Positions 36,209-45,028 of a stretch of DNA of 57,012 nucleotides are shown piece after piece. The first letter of the stretch is position 1. Each line of letters starts with the position of its first letter. The notes under the pieces are model-generated. The model searched no databases and was not told the DNA's origin. It was given only the letters and a program-made list of their open reading frames with translations. The DNA is taken from the NCBI GenBank assembly GCA_030758115.1, contig JANREX010000104.1, positions 1-57,012 of the forward strand, in the 5' to 3' direction. This DNA comes from Paracoccaceae bacterium (GTDB taxonomy: Bacteria > Pseudomonadota > Alphaproteobacteria > Rhodobacterales > Rhodobacteraceae). Made by a program: the position numbers and the translations under genes.

Positions 36209-36508
36209 TCACTGGTTTTGAACGGTAATTTCCTGCCGCAGGTCGCCCGTGTCGCGGTCGTAGATCAGGATGCGGTCATCGGTCGTGACCACGGCATACC
36301 AGCGGGCCGTCGCGGTAAAGGCCTGGGCGCGGGTGCCGTCGGGCAGGGTGATGGCCTCGGGCAAAGCCGGGGCCGCCGTCGGGAAACGGATGACAAGCAG
36401 GGTGATGATGGCTAGAAGCCCCGCAATCATCGTGCCGGTCAGGATCGTGACCAGCAGACGCAGAAACCGCAGATTGCCCGGTTCGGGCAGAGGGGATTGA
36501 TCGCTCAT
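36209..36508 (-). CDS. small membrane protein, DUF6476-like
   Basis: 99 aa from ATG 36508. A Pro-rich cytoplasmic start (MSDQSPLPEPGNLRFLRLL) is followed by one TM helix (about 18-40) and a short extracytoplasmic beta domain (ITLPDGTRAQAF...WYAVVTTDDRILIYDRDTGDLRQEI). It resembles Rhodobacterales proteins I recall as DUF6476; function unknown. Its start codon overlaps the start codon of rluD on the other strand (CATG at 36506-36509). Confidence 0.82.
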   Translation of the reverse strand: MSDQSPLPEPGNLRFLRLLVTILTGTMIAGLLAIITLLVIRFPTAAPALPEAITLPDGTRAQAFTATARWYAVVTTDDRILIYDRDTGDLRQEITVQNQ

Positions 36509-37532
36509 GGGCCAAGGCCACCTTTCTGTCCGGATCCAGGACGATCCGCCGCCCCGCCTTGATAAGGCGCTTTCGCGCGATGTGCCAGACGATGCGAACC
36601 TGTCGCGCACCCGGTTGGCGCGGCTGATCGCGGATGGTCAGGTCATGCTGAATGGTGCGGTCGTCACCGACCCCAAGACCCGCGTCGCGGCTGGCGACAG
36701 TATCGCCATCACCGTGCCAGAGGCCGAGGAGAGCCATATCGGCCCCGAGGATATCGCCCTGACGGTGGTGTTCGAGGATGACGACCTGATCGTGATCGAC
36801 AAGCCCGCAGGCATGGTGGTGCATCCCGCCCCCGGATCGCCCTCGGGCACGCTGGTCAATGCGCTGCTGGCCCATTGCGGCGATGCGCTGTCGGGCGTGG
36901 GCGGCATGAAGCGTCCCGGTATCGTGCACCGCATCGACAAGGAGACATCGGGCCTTCTGGTGGTGGCGAAATCCGACCGCGCCCATCACGGTCTGGCCGC
37001 GCAATTTGAAAAACATACCGTTGAACGGCAGTACAAGGCCGTGGTCTACGGCCTGCCCGACGCCAATGATCCGCGTCTGCGCGGTGTCAGGGGCACCAGT
37101 TTCGAGCCGGGCAATATCCTCAAGATCACCACGCAGCTGGCGCGGCACAAGACCGACCGGCAGCGCCAGGCGGTGCTGTTCCAGGGGGGGCGGCATGCGG
37201 TCACGCGGACCCGAGTCGTCGAGAGTTTCGGCGCGCCCCCGGTGGCCTGCCTGGTCGATTGCTGGCTGGAAACCGGGCGCACCCACCAGATCCGGGTGCA
37301 TATGGCCCATGCCGGTCACGCGCTTGTGGGCGATCCGACCTATGGCGGGCGGCGCAAGCTGGCGCGCGGCGCGGTGCCCCCAGCTGCGGAAGAGGCCGTG
37401 CGCGATTTTCCGCGCCAGGCCCTGCATGCGCAACTTCTGGGCTTTATTCATCCGGTCAGCGGTGAAATGTTGCGTTTTGAATCGGAATTGCCGCAAGATA
37501 TGGTTGACCTGATCGCAGCCTTGCGCGGCTGA
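36507..37532 (+). CDS. rluD: RluA-family 23S rRNA pseudouridine synthase, probably RluD
   Basis: 341 aa. An S4 RNA-binding domain at the N-terminus (SRTRLARLIADGQVMLNGAVV, about 33-53) precedes the synthase domain. The catalytic HRIDKETSGLLVVAK motif (near 139-153) holds the Asp, and GRTHQIRVHMAHAGHALVGDPTYGG (near 257-281) follows. It would modify helix 69 of 23S rRNA if orthologous to RluD. rpoH follows 228 bases downstream, a typical alphaproteobacterial arrangement. No leader is available upstream without entering the divergent gene. Confidence 0.92.
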   Translation: MGQGHLSVRIQDDPPPRLDKALSRDVPDDANLSRTRLARLIADGQVMLNGAVVTDPKTRVAAGDSIAITVPEAEESHIGPEDIALTVVFEDDDLIVIDKPAGMVVHPAPGSPSGTLVNALLAHCGDALSGVGGMKRPGIVHRIDKETSGLLVVAKSDRAHHGLAAQFEKHTVERQYKAVVYGLPDANDPRLRGVRGTSFEPGNILKITTQLARHKTDRQRQAVLFQGGRHAVTRTRVVESFGAPPVACLVDCWLETGRTHQIRVHMAHAGHALVGDPTYGGRRKLARGAVPPAAEEAVRDFPRQALHAQLLGFIHPVSGEMLRFESELPQDMVDLIAALRG

Positions 37533-37602
37533 GATCGGCGATCTTCGGCCCGGTGTGCCGTGGCCATCCCCGCGCCGGGATACACAGCCGCGCACATCGG
37601 CG

Positions 37603-37707
37603 TGACAAACCATGTCAAAGCCTGTCCGAAACGACGGCGGATCGGTTATGCTTCGTTAAACATTTCGCATCACAAGCCTTGAAACGCAAAAGGCTGCTTC
37701 CTAGATG
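37603..37707 (+). promoter_or_regulatory. rpoH upstream region: candidate promoter and inverted repeat
   Basis: TTGAAA (37679-37684) and TAGATG (37702-37707) are 17 bases apart, 53 bases before the rpoH ATG. CTTGAAA also looks like a heat-shock -35 element, so autoregulation is possible. Upstream lies TGACA-N5-TGTCA (37603-37617), a possible operator. The octamer CCTAGATG occurs at 37700 and again at 37738. Confidence 0.45.
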
Positions 37708-37760
37708 CAATGTTAAGCCCATTAACTTAAATGGGGCCCTAGATGAAAGGGACGGAGTCC

Positions 37761-38657
37761 ATGAGCAACTATGCAAATCTTCCGGCACCGACGCCCGAAG
37801 GCGGTCTGAACCGCTATATGCAGGAAATCCGCAAGTTCCCGCTGCTGGAACCGGAAGAAGAATACATGCTGGCCAAGCGCTGGGTCGAGGAACAGGATAC
37901 CGAGGCGGCGCATCGGATGGTCACAAGCCACCTGCGCCTGGCCGCCAAGATCGCCATGGGGTATCGCGGCTATGGCCTGCCCCAGGCCGAGGTGATTTCC
38001 GAGGCGAACGTGGGCCTGATGCAGGCCGTCAAGCGGTTCGATCCCGAAAAGGGGTTCCGCCTGGCCACCTATGCGATGTGGTGGATCCGCGCCTCGATCC
38101 AGGAATATATCCTGCGGTCCTGGAGCCTGGTGAAACTGGGCACGACAAGCGCCCAGAAGAAGCTGTTTTTCAACCTGCGCAAGGCCAAGGCCAAGATCGG
38201 TGCCCTGGAAGAGGGCGATCTGCGCCCCGAGAACGTCAAGCAGATCGCCACCGATCTGGGCGTGACCGAGGATGAGGTGATCAGCATGAACCGCCGCCTG
38301 TCGGGTGGCGATGCCTCGCTGAATGCCACGGTCGGGTCGGAAGGCGAAGGGTCCATGCAATGGCAGGACTGGCTTGAGGATGAGGATGCCGACCAGGCCA
38401 CCGATTACGCCGAGCGTGACGAGATGGAAGCGCGGCGCGCCTTGCTGGCGCAGGCGATGGACGTGCTGAACGAGCGTGAGCGCGATATCCTGACCCAGCG
38501 CCGCCTGACCGATGAGACCGTGACCCTGGAAGACCTGAGCGCGCAATATGACGTGAGCCGCGAGCGAATCCGCCAGATCGAGGTGCGGGCCTTCGAGAAG
38601 CTGCAAAAGCGGATGCGCGAATTGGCCGCCGCCAAGGGCATGCTGGAAAGCGCCTGA
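37761..38657 (+). CDS. rpoH: RNA polymerase heat-shock sigma factor RpoH (sigma-32)
   Basis: 298 aa from ATG 37761, with ACGGAG (37754-37759) immediately upstream. Region 2 is HLRLAAKIAMGYRGYGLPQAEVISEANVGLMQAVKRFDPEKGFRLATYAMWWIRASI. The RpoH-box QKKLFFNLR (132-140) distinguishes it from other sigma-70 members. Region 4 is [23 protein letters not shown]. It controls chaperones and proteases. Its place after rluD suggests the main rpoH copy of this group; many relatives have a second rpoH elsewhere. Confidence 0.96.
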   Translation: MSNYANLPAPTPEGGLNRYMQEIRKFPLLEPEEEYMLAKRWVEEQDTEAAHRMVTSHLRLAAKIAMGYRGYGLPQAEVISEANVGLMQAVKRFDPEKGFRLATYAMWWIRASIQEYILRSWSLVKLGTTSAQKKLFFNLRKAKAKIGALEEGDLRPENVKQIATDLGVTEDEVISMNRRLSGGDASLNATVGSEGEGSMQWQDWLEDEDADQATDYAERDEMEARRALLAQAMDVLNERERDILTQRRLTDETVTLEDLSAQYDVSRERIRQIEVRAFEKLQKRMRELAAAKGMLESA

Positions 38658-38734
38658 TCGCATCTGCGGCTTGAACTGGACGGCACCGGCCCGCTAGGCT
38701 GGTGCCGTTCTGCATTTGCGGGGAAAGGTGGGCC

Positions 38735-39004
38735 ATGGCTGGCGGATGGGCGCGTGACGGCGCGGTGAACGAACAGATCGAAGCCTCGATCCAGGATGAA
38801 CTGGCCCGGCTCAAGGCGCGGCGCGCACCCGTGGGCGAGAGCCTGACCCATTGCGCGGAATGCGAGGAACCCATCCCCGAGGCGCGGCGACACGCGATCC
38901 CCGGCGTGAAGCTGTGCATCGATTGTCAGACCGAGCGGCAGTCGGCGCAAGATCAGCGCGGCGGGATCAACCGGCGCGGGTCCAAGGACAGCCAGTTGAA
39001 ATAG
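38735..39004 (+). CDS. DksA/TraR C4-type zinc finger protein
   Basis: 89 aa from ATG 38735. A short helical N-terminal part (NEQIEASIQDELARLKARRAP) is followed by a C4 zinc finger CAEC...CIDC (near 40-64). It is the short form (TraR/YbiI-like), without the long coiled coil of full DksA, so a full ppGpp-cofactor role is not certain. Its stop abuts repeat copy 4. Confidence 0.9.
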   Translation: MAGGWARDGAVNEQIEASIQDELARLKARRAPVGESLTHCAECEEPIPEARRHAIPGVKLCIDCQTERQSAQDQRGGINRRGSKDSQLK

Positions 39005-39061
39005 GGGGGGCTTTGCCCCCCGTCCTGCGGACTCCCCCCAGGATATTTGCAGCAAGAAGAA
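39004..39061 (-). repeat. composite intergenic repeat, copy 4 (core plus GC hairpins)
   Basis: On the reverse strand the core TTCTTCTTGC-TGC-AAATATCC (39041-39061) is followed by TGGGGGGAG, a GTCC-GCA-GGAC mini-hairpin and GGGGGGC-AAA-GCCCCCC (down to about 39005). The order of parts is the same as in copy 1. It fills the gap between the convergent stops at 39004 and 39068. The GC hairpin begins right at the stop codon of the zinc-finger gene and could terminate transcription. Confidence 0.8.
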
Positions 39062-39067
39062 GCGCGG

Positions 39068-39544
39068 TCAGTCTTGCAGGACAAGCCGCATGATGTGCTG
39101 CGGCCCTGCATGGCCATGTGGCCAGATCGCGCCGGTATCCTGAAAACCGCCCTTGCGGTAACTGGCGATGGCGGCAGGGTTTTGCAGGTTCACCGTCAGC
39201 CAAAGACGGCGCGCCGTCGGGTAAAGCGCGCGCAGGTAGCCGGGCAGGGCGCGTATCGCGGCGGTGCCGATCCCCTGACCCTGCCGTGCGGCATCCACGA
39301 TCACCGCGCGCAGGCCCAGATCACCCGGTTCGGCAAAGCCATGCTCTGCCGGATAGGTCCGGTCGATCTTGAAGAAACCGACCGGGGTGTCACCCATCAG
39401 CATGGCATGGAAATCCACGCCCTTCTGCGGGCTGTCGAAGGCTTCGGCCACGGTGCCCGCAAAGCGCAGCTGATCGGGATGCACCGCCAGATGCGCCACA
39501 CGGTCACGGTCTGAAAGGGCGAGGGGGATGAGCGTGACGCTCAA
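39068..39544 (-). CDS. GNAT-family N-acetyltransferase
   Basis: 158 aa. Acetyl-CoA motif DAARQGQGIGTAAIRALPGYL (about 84-104), then LTVNLQNPAAIASYRKGGF. The start is a TTG whose bases overlap the pepF stop (39541-39544), implying translational coupling; no nearby ATG gives a full domain. Substrate unknown. Confidence 0.88.
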   Translation of the reverse strand: MSVTLIPLALSDRDRVAHLAVHPDQLRFAGTVAEAFDSPQKGVDFHAMLMGDTPVGFFKIDRTYPAEHGFAEPGDLGLRAVIVDAARQGQGIGTAAIRALPGYLRALYPTARRLWLTVNLQNPAAIASYRKGGFQDTGAIWPHGHAGPQHIMRLVLQD

Positions 39545-41373
39545 TCCTCCATCGCCTCCAGCTCGTCGATCATGCCGGAAATCATCGACAGGCCCTTGTC
39601 CCAGAAGGCGGGATCGGTGGCGTCAAGGCCGAAGGGCGCCAGCAATTCCTTGTGGTGCTTGGACCCGCCCGCCTTGAGCATGTCGAAATACTTGTCCTGG
39701 AACCCGTCCGGGTTTTCCTCGTAGACCGCATAGAGCGCGTTCACGAGGCCATCGCCGAAGGCATAGGCGTAGACATAGAAGGGCGAGTGGACGAAATGCG
39801 GGATATAGGCCCAGAAGGTCTCGTAGCCTTCCATGAAATCAAACGCCGGCCCCAGGCTTTCGGCCTGCACGCTCATCCACAGGTCGTTGATGTCGTCGGG
39901 CGTCAGTTCGCCGCCGCGCCGTGCCGCATGCAGCTTGCATTCGAAGTCGTAGAACGCGATCTGGCGCACGACGGTGTTGATCATGTCCTCGACCTTGCCG
40001 GCCAGCAGGGTCTTGCGCTCGGCCTGCGTCTTTGCCCCTTCCAGCAGCTTGCGGAAGGTCAGCATCTCGCCGAAGACGCTTGCGGTTTCGGCCAGGGTCA
40101 GCGGGGTGGATGACAGCATCTCGCCTTGCCCTGCCGCCAGCACCTGATGCACGCCGTGGCCCAGCTCATGGGCCAGCGTCATCACGTCGCGCGGTTTGCC
40201 GAGATAGTTGAGCATCACATAGGGGTGCACCTCGGTCACGGTGGGATGGGCGAAGGCGCCGGGCGCCTTGCCGGGTTTCACGCCCGCGTCGATCCAGCCC
40301 TTGTCGAAGAAGGGGGCGGCGATGTCGGCCATGCGCGGATCAAACCCGGCATAGGCATCCATCACCATGCCGCGCGCGGTCGGCCAATCCACGGTCTTGA
40401 TCTCTTCGACCGGCAGGGGGGCGTTGCGGTCCCAGACCTGCATCCGGTCAAGGCCCAGCCATTTGCGCTTGAGCTCGTAATAGCGATGGCTCAGGCGCGG
40501 ATAGGCCGCGACCACGGCATTGCGCAGCGCCTCGACCACCTCGGGTTCCACGTCATTGGACAGGTGCCGCCCGGTCTGGGGCGTGGGCATGCCGCGCCAG
40601 CGATCGACGATTTCCTTTTCCTTGGCCTGGGTGTTGTGCACGCGGGCGAAGGTCTTGATGTTCATGCCGAAGACGCGGGCCAGTTCCTGCGCGGCCGCCT
40701 CGCGCCTGGCGCGGTCGTGATCGGTCAGCAGGTTCAGCGTGCCCTCGATGTTCAGCGGTTGGCCATCCACCTCGAAGCCGAGGCCCGCGATGGTTTCGTC
40801 GAACAGCCGTTCCCAGGCGTCACCCACCACGCCCAGATCATGCAGGAATTTCTCCAGCTCGTCCGACAGTTGATAGGGTTTCATGGCGCGGACGCGGTCG
40901 AACACGGGTTTGTAGCGCGCCAGCTCTGCATTTGCCGCGAACAGGGCCGCGACATGGTCATCCTCAAGCCGGTTCAGTTCCAGCGAGAAAAACACCAGCG
41001 GCGTGGTGAAATTGGTGATCTTTTCCTGGCAATCCGACATGAACTTGGCGCGGGTCGCGTCGATCGTCATCTGGTAGTAACGCAGGCCCGCAAAGGACAT
41101 GATCCGCCCGGCGACGGCGCTGATGCGTTCGTTGCGCAGCACGCAGTCCAGCATGCCCTTGGCATCCAGCGTGGCCAGCTTGCCCTCGTAATCGGCGGCG
41201 AAACTGGCGCAGGCCTGTTCCAGCCAGTCCAGATCGCGCTTCAGCTCGGGCGCGTCCTCGGAGGTGTAGAGATCCGACAGGTCCCATTCCGGCAGATCGC
41301 CCAGATCCTTGCTGCCACGGCTGGCATTGGCGTCCCAGATCGGGCCGGAGACGGGAAACGGAAGTTGGAACAT
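39541..41373 (-). CDS. pepF: oligoendopeptidase F (M3 family metallopeptidase)
   Basis: 610 aa. Zinc site LAHELGHGVHQVLA (HExxH near 393-397), with the downstream Glu in TLAETASVFGE. N-terminal PepF domain WDLSDLYTSEDAPELKRDLDWLE. A cytoplasmic peptidase that cuts short peptides. ATG 41373. It is followed by the coupled GNAT gene; the ATP-dependent ligase gene is upstream on the same strand. Confidence 0.95.
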   Translation of the reverse strand: MFQLPFPVSGPIWDANASRGSKDLGDLPEWDLSDLYTSEDAPELKRDLDWLEQACASFAADYEGKLATLDAKGMLDCVLRNERISAVAGRIMSFAGLRYYQMTIDATRAKFMSDCQEKITNFTTPLVFFSLELNRLEDDHVAALFAANAELARYKPVFDRVRAMKPYQLSDELEKFLHDLGVVGDAWERLFDETIAGLGFEVDGQPLNIEGTLNLLTDHDRARREAAAQELARVFGMNIKTFARVHNTQAKEKEIVDRWRGMPTPQTGRHLSNDVEPEVVEALRNAVVAAYPRLSHRYYELKRKWLGLDRMQVWDRNAPLPVEEIKTVDWPTARGMVMDAYAGFDPRMADIAAPFFDKGWIDAGVKPGKAPGAFAHPTVTEVHPYVMLNYLGKPRDVMTLAHELGHGVHQVLAAGQGEMLSSTPLTLAETASVFGEMLTFRKLLEGAKTQAERKTLLAGKVEDMINTVVRQIAFYDFECKLHAARRGGELTPDDINDLWMSVQAESLGPAFDFMEGYETFWAYIPHFVHSPFYVYAYAFGDGLVNALYAVYEENPDGFQDKYFDMLKAGGSKHHKELLAPFGLDATDPAFWDKGLSMISGMIDELEAMED

Positions 41374-41437
41374 GGGATCACCTGTCTTGTTACGTTGCCC
41401 CAGACATAGGGGCTTGGGCCGGGTGCCTCAAGCCGGA

Positions 41438-43027
41438 TCAGCCATATTGCGCCAGCATTTCGCGCAGGTGATCCAGCGTATCGGCCTGGTCCACCGTCTT
41501 GTCCTGCCGCCAGCGCAGCATCCGCGGAAAGCGCAGGGCGATGCCGGACTTGTGGCGCGGGCTTTCCTGTATCCCTTCAAAGGCGATTTCGAAGACATGA
41601 TGCGGCGTGACCTGCCGCACCGGGCCGAAGCGTTGCAGCGTGTTTTGGCGCACCCAGCGGGTGATCTGGCCGAATTCGGCATCGGTCAGGCCGGAATAGG
41701 CCTTGGTGAAAGGCACAAGATCATTGCCCTGCCAGACCGCGAAGGTGAAATCGGTGAAAAGGTTCGCCCGCCGCCCGTGCCCGGCCTGGGCATAGATCAT
41801 CACCGCGTCCACGGTCAGGGGATCAAGTTTCCATTTCCACCAATCCCCGCGCTTGCGGCCCACCTGATAGGGGCTGGACAGGCGCTTGATCATCAGGCCT
41901 TCGGCTTTCATCTGCCGCGCGGTGCCGCGTTGCGCGCGCAGGCTGTCCCAGTCCGTCGCCGCGATCAGGGGCGAGGGGCGCAACGGCGCATCCGGCGGCA
42001 GGCTGGCCAGCATCCGGTCCATGGCGGTGCGGCGGTCCTGCAGGGGTGTCGCGCGCAGGTCCGCGCCGCCCGCTTCCAGCAGGTCATAGGCCAGCAGGAT
42101 CACCGGGGTTTCGGCCAGCAGCTTTTTCGGCACGGTCTTGCGCGTTATGCGTTTTTGCAAAGCGGCAAAGGGCAGGGGCGCTGTGCCGTCCCAGGCCACC
42201 AACTCACCGTCCAGCACCGTGCCGCCCGGCAGATCGCCGGCCAGACGGGCCAGTTCGGGGAAGCGGTCGGTCATCAGTTCCTCGCCGCGCGACCAGACAT
42301 GCAGGGCGCCACCACGCGCGATGACCTGTGCGCGGATGCCGTCCCATTTCCATTCCGCCTGCCAGTCGGTGACGGGGCCGAGGGCATCAAGGTCGTCGAT
42401 CCCGTGGGCAAGGCAGAAGGGATAGGGCCGCGAGAGGTCGGCCGCGGGATCATCCGCCTCGATCAGGGTGGCAAAGCTGGTGGTGTCGGGCGACCAGTTG
42501 CCCATCAGGCGGTGGGCCAGTTCCGCCTCGGGCTGGCCTGTCGCCTGTGCAAGCGCGCGGGTCATCAGCTTCTGGCTGACGCCCATGCGAAAGCCCCCGG
42601 TCAGCAGCTTGTTGAAGACCAGCCTTTCGGTGGTGTCCAGCCTGTCCCAGGCGGCAAGGACCGCCACCTTGCGCGCCTCATCATCTGAATCACCAAGGTC
42701 GCGCAAGTGATTGATCCAAAATGACAAGCTGTCGTCCGCGCTGCCTGTCGCGGGCGGCAGCACAAGGGCGATGGTTTCCGCCAGATCGCCCACCACGGCG
42801 TAGGCATCCTCGAACAGCCACAGCGAAATGCCCGCCGCCTCGGCCGCCCAGTCGCGCAGGCGTGTGGTGGTGACGGCGCGTTTCGGGCGGCGGCCCGAAA
42901 AGATCGCAATGGTCCAGAGCTTGTCCTCATCCGGGGCGGTGGCGAAATAGTCGGCCAGGGCGGCCACCTTTGCCGATGTGCGGGTGGTCTGGTCGATTAC
43001 GGTGAACAGGGCGGCAAAGCGTTTCAT
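41438..43027 (-). CDS. ATP-dependent DNA ligase of the exonuclease-associated (cisplatin-response) type
   Basis: 529 aa. A long N-terminal ligase domain (MKRFAALFTVIDQTTRTSAKVAALADYFATA) precedes the nucleotidyltransferase core with the adenylation motif EWKWDGIRAQV (Lys near 226). Later motifs include LDGELVAWDG, GLMIKRLSSPYQVGRKRGDWWKWK and the OB-domain RFPRMLRWRQDK. It is not NAD-dependent LigA. Coupled to the exonuclease gene by an ATGA overlap. Together they form the core of a bacterial DNA-damage cassette; the Lhr-type helicase and phosphoesterase usually found with it are absent. Confidence 0.94.
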   Translation of the reverse strand: MKRFAALFTVIDQTTRTSAKVAALADYFATAPDEDKLWTIAIFSGRRPKRAVTTTRLRDWAAEAAGISLWLFEDAYAVVGDLAETIALVLPPATGSADDSLSFWINHLRDLGDSDDEARKVAVLAAWDRLDTTERLVFNKLLTGGFRMGVSQKLMTRALAQATGQPEAELAHRLMGNWSPDTTSFATLIEADDPAADLSRPYPFCLAHGIDDLDALGPVTDWQAEWKWDGIRAQVIARGGALHVWSRGEELMTDRFPELARLAGDLPGGTVLDGELVAWDGTAPLPFAALQKRITRKTVPKKLLAETPVILLAYDLLEAGGADLRATPLQDRRTAMDRMLASLPPDAPLRPSPLIAATDWDSLRAQRGTARQMKAEGLMIKRLSSPYQVGRKRGDWWKWKLDPLTVDAVMIYAQAGHGRRANLFTDFTFAVWQGNDLVPFTKAYSGLTDAEFGQITRWVRQNTLQRFGPVRQVTPHHVFEIAFEGIQESPRHKSGIALRFPRMLRWRQDKTVDQADTLDHLREMLAQYG

Positions 43028-44046
43028 GCCGCGTCCCCTGTGTCGGGGCCATCATCCCCGTCCTCGCCGCCATATTCGGTGGCCAGCACATGGGCATCAT
43101 GGCCGGACTCGCGCAGGTGGCGCGTGAAGATCTCGGTGTAACCATGAGTCAGGTAAAGGCTTTCCGCGCCGGTCGCCTTGATTGCCTCCAGCAGTCCGGC
43201 CCAGTCTGCATGGTCCGAGATCACGAAGCCACGGTCGGCGGCCCGCCTGCGCCGCACGCCGCGCATCTGCATCCAGCCACTGGCGAAACCGGTGGACAGC
43301 GGCCCGAACCGCCGCGCCCAGGGGCTGCCCAGCACGGCAGGCGGTGCCACGATCAGCGCGCCGGGATGGGCCTTGCGGTCAAGCTCGGGCGTGATCCGGA
43401 TGGTATCCGGCAGGGCAAGGCCCTGTGCGCGCAGCACGGCATTGGTGTTTTCCACCGCCGCATGGGTCAGGATCGGGCCGATTGCAGGGTCCAGCAGATG
43501 CAGCAGGCGCTGCGCCTTGCCCAGACTGTAGGCTGCCAGCAGGCTGACCCGGCCCTGGGCGGCATTCTCGGCCCACCAGGCATTGATCTGTGCGGCCACG
43601 ATCGTTTGCGGCTGCCAGCGAAAGACCGGCAGGCCAAAGGTGCATTCCGAGATGAAGCTGTGGCAGCGCACGGGCTCATAGGGCTCGCACAGCCCGTCGG
43701 GTTCGGTCTTGTAATCGCCCGAGACGACCCAGACCTCGCCTGCGACCTCGACCCGGATCTGTGCCGATCCCGGCACATGGCCGGCGGGGTGAAAGCTGAC
43801 CGTGGCATCCCCGATCCGGCGGGTTTCGCCGTAGCGGATCGTGTCGCCCGTGATATCGCCCAGACGGTGCCGCATCACCGGCATACAGGCATCCGTGCAA
43901 AGGTAGCGCCGATGGCCGGGGCGCGCATGGTCGGCATGGGCATGGGTGATCAGCGCGCGATCCACCGGCCGCCAGGGGTCGATGAAGAAATCCCCCGCCG
44001 CGCAGTAAAGCCCGCGATCCGTCAATGTCAGCACCGGGGTCGCCAT
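43024..44046 (-). CDS. ligase-associated DNA-damage-response exonuclease (metallo-beta-lactamase fold)
   Basis: 340 aa from ATG 44046. MBL zinc motif ITHAHADHARPG (near 36-47), then AGHVPGSAQI and VVSGDY, and a C-terminal beta-CASP-like part with VISDHADWAGLL and YLTHGYTE. It processes DNA ends for the coupled ATP-dependent ligase. An in-frame ATG at 44070 would add eight residues. It is divergent from the FAH-family gene. Confidence 0.93.
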   Translation of the reverse strand: MATPVLTLTDRGLYCAAGDFFIDPWRPVDRALITHAHADHARPGHRRYLCTDACMPVMRHRLGDITGDTIRYGETRRIGDATVSFHPAGHVPGSAQIRVEVAGEVWVVSGDYKTEPDGLCEPYEPVRCHSFISECTFGLPVFRWQPQTIVAAQINAWWAENAAQGRVSLLAAYSLGKAQRLLHLLDPAIGPILTHAAVENTNAVLRAQGLALPDTIRITPELDRKAHPGALIVAPPAVLGSPWARRFGPLSTGFASGWMQMRGVRRRRAADRGFVISDHADWAGLLEAIKATGAESLYLTHGYTEIFTRHLRESGHDAHVLATEYGGEDGDDGPDTGDAA

Positions 44047-44173
44047 GCGCCTGTCCCTGTTCGAAGTCATCCCAAGGGTAGGGCGCGGAGGTGGCCACGA
44101 CCAGCCCCAAGCGGTCTTGCACATCGCGCGCTGCGGGCTAAGGTTCGCGCGCCATTCACGAGGAGGACCAGGA

Positions 44174-45004
44174 ATGCGTTTTGTCAGATACGGAGAGATG
44201 GGGGCCGAAAAGCCCGGTGTGCTGGACAGCGCGGGGCGTATCCGCGACCTGTCGGGCGTGATCCCCGATCTGGCGGGTGCGGTCCTGGCCGATCTGCCCC
44301 ATGTCGATCCCGAATCGCTGCCGCTGGTGCCGGGCAACCCGCGCCTTGGCGCGCCCGTGGGCCAGGTGGGCAAGTTCATCGGGATCGGGCTGAACTATGC
44401 CGATCACGCCGCCGAGGCCGGGATGGAGCCACCCGCCATGCCGATCGTCTTCATGAAGGCCACATCCTCGATCTGCGGGCCGAACGATCCGGTCTACCTG
44501 CCGCGCAATGCGCACAAGGGCGATTGGGAGGTGGAGCTGGGCGTGGTGATCGGCAAGACCGCCAAATATGTCTCGGAAGCGCAGGCGCTGGATCATGTCG
44601 CAGGCTATTGCGTGGTCAATGACGTGTCCGAACGCGCCTTCCAGATGGAGCTTGTGGGCCAGTGGACCAAGGGCAAGAGCGCCGATACCTTCGGCCCCAT
44701 CGGTCCCTGGCTGGTGACCCCGGACGAGGCGGGCGATCCGCAGAACCTTGATCTGTCGCTGGATCTGAACGGGGCGCGGGTGCAGACCGGCAATACCGGG
44801 ACGATGATCTTCACCGTGGCCCAGATCATCGCGCATCTGAGCGGGTTGATGAGCCTGCAACCGGGTGACGTGATCGCCACCGGCACGCCGCCGGGCGTGG
44901 GCATGGGCATGAAACCGCAGCGTTTCCTGACCGAGGGCGATGTGATGGAACTGCGCATCGCGGGACTGGGCGAACAGCGCCAGGAGGTGCGGCGCGACGC
45001 CTGA
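44174..45004 (+). CDS. fumarylacetoacetate hydrolase-family protein
   Basis: 276 aa from ATG 44174, with AGGAGG upstream. FIGIGLNYADHAAEAG, KATSSICGPNDPV, EVELGVVIGK (metal-binding Glu-x-Glu area) and ATGTPPGVGMG define the FAH fold. Members of this length commonly hydrolyse 2,4-diketo-3-deoxy sugar acids or related acylpyruvates; the substrate here cannot be fixed. Convergent with the alpha/beta hydrolase gene. Confidence 0.9.
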   Translation: MRFVRYGEMGAEKPGVLDSAGRIRDLSGVIPDLAGAVLADLPHVDPESLPLVPGNPRLGAPVGQVGKFIGIGLNYADHAAEAGMEPPAMPIVFMKATSSICGPNDPVYLPRNAHKGDWEVELGVVIGKTAKYVSEAQALDHVAGYCVVNDVSERAFQMELVGQWTKGKSADTFGPIGPWLVTPDEAGDPQNLDLSLDLNGARVQTGNTGTMIFTVAQIIAHLSGLMSLQPGDVIATGTPPGVGMGMKPQRFLTEGDVMELRIAGLGEQRQEVRRDA

Positions 45005-45028
45005 GGGCACCGGGCCCCGTGTCGGGTG

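Noticed and set aside
37713-37729. TTAA-rich stretch before rpoH as a CtrA box
   Set aside because: The two TTAA elements are 5 bases apart, not the 7 required for the usual CtrA site.
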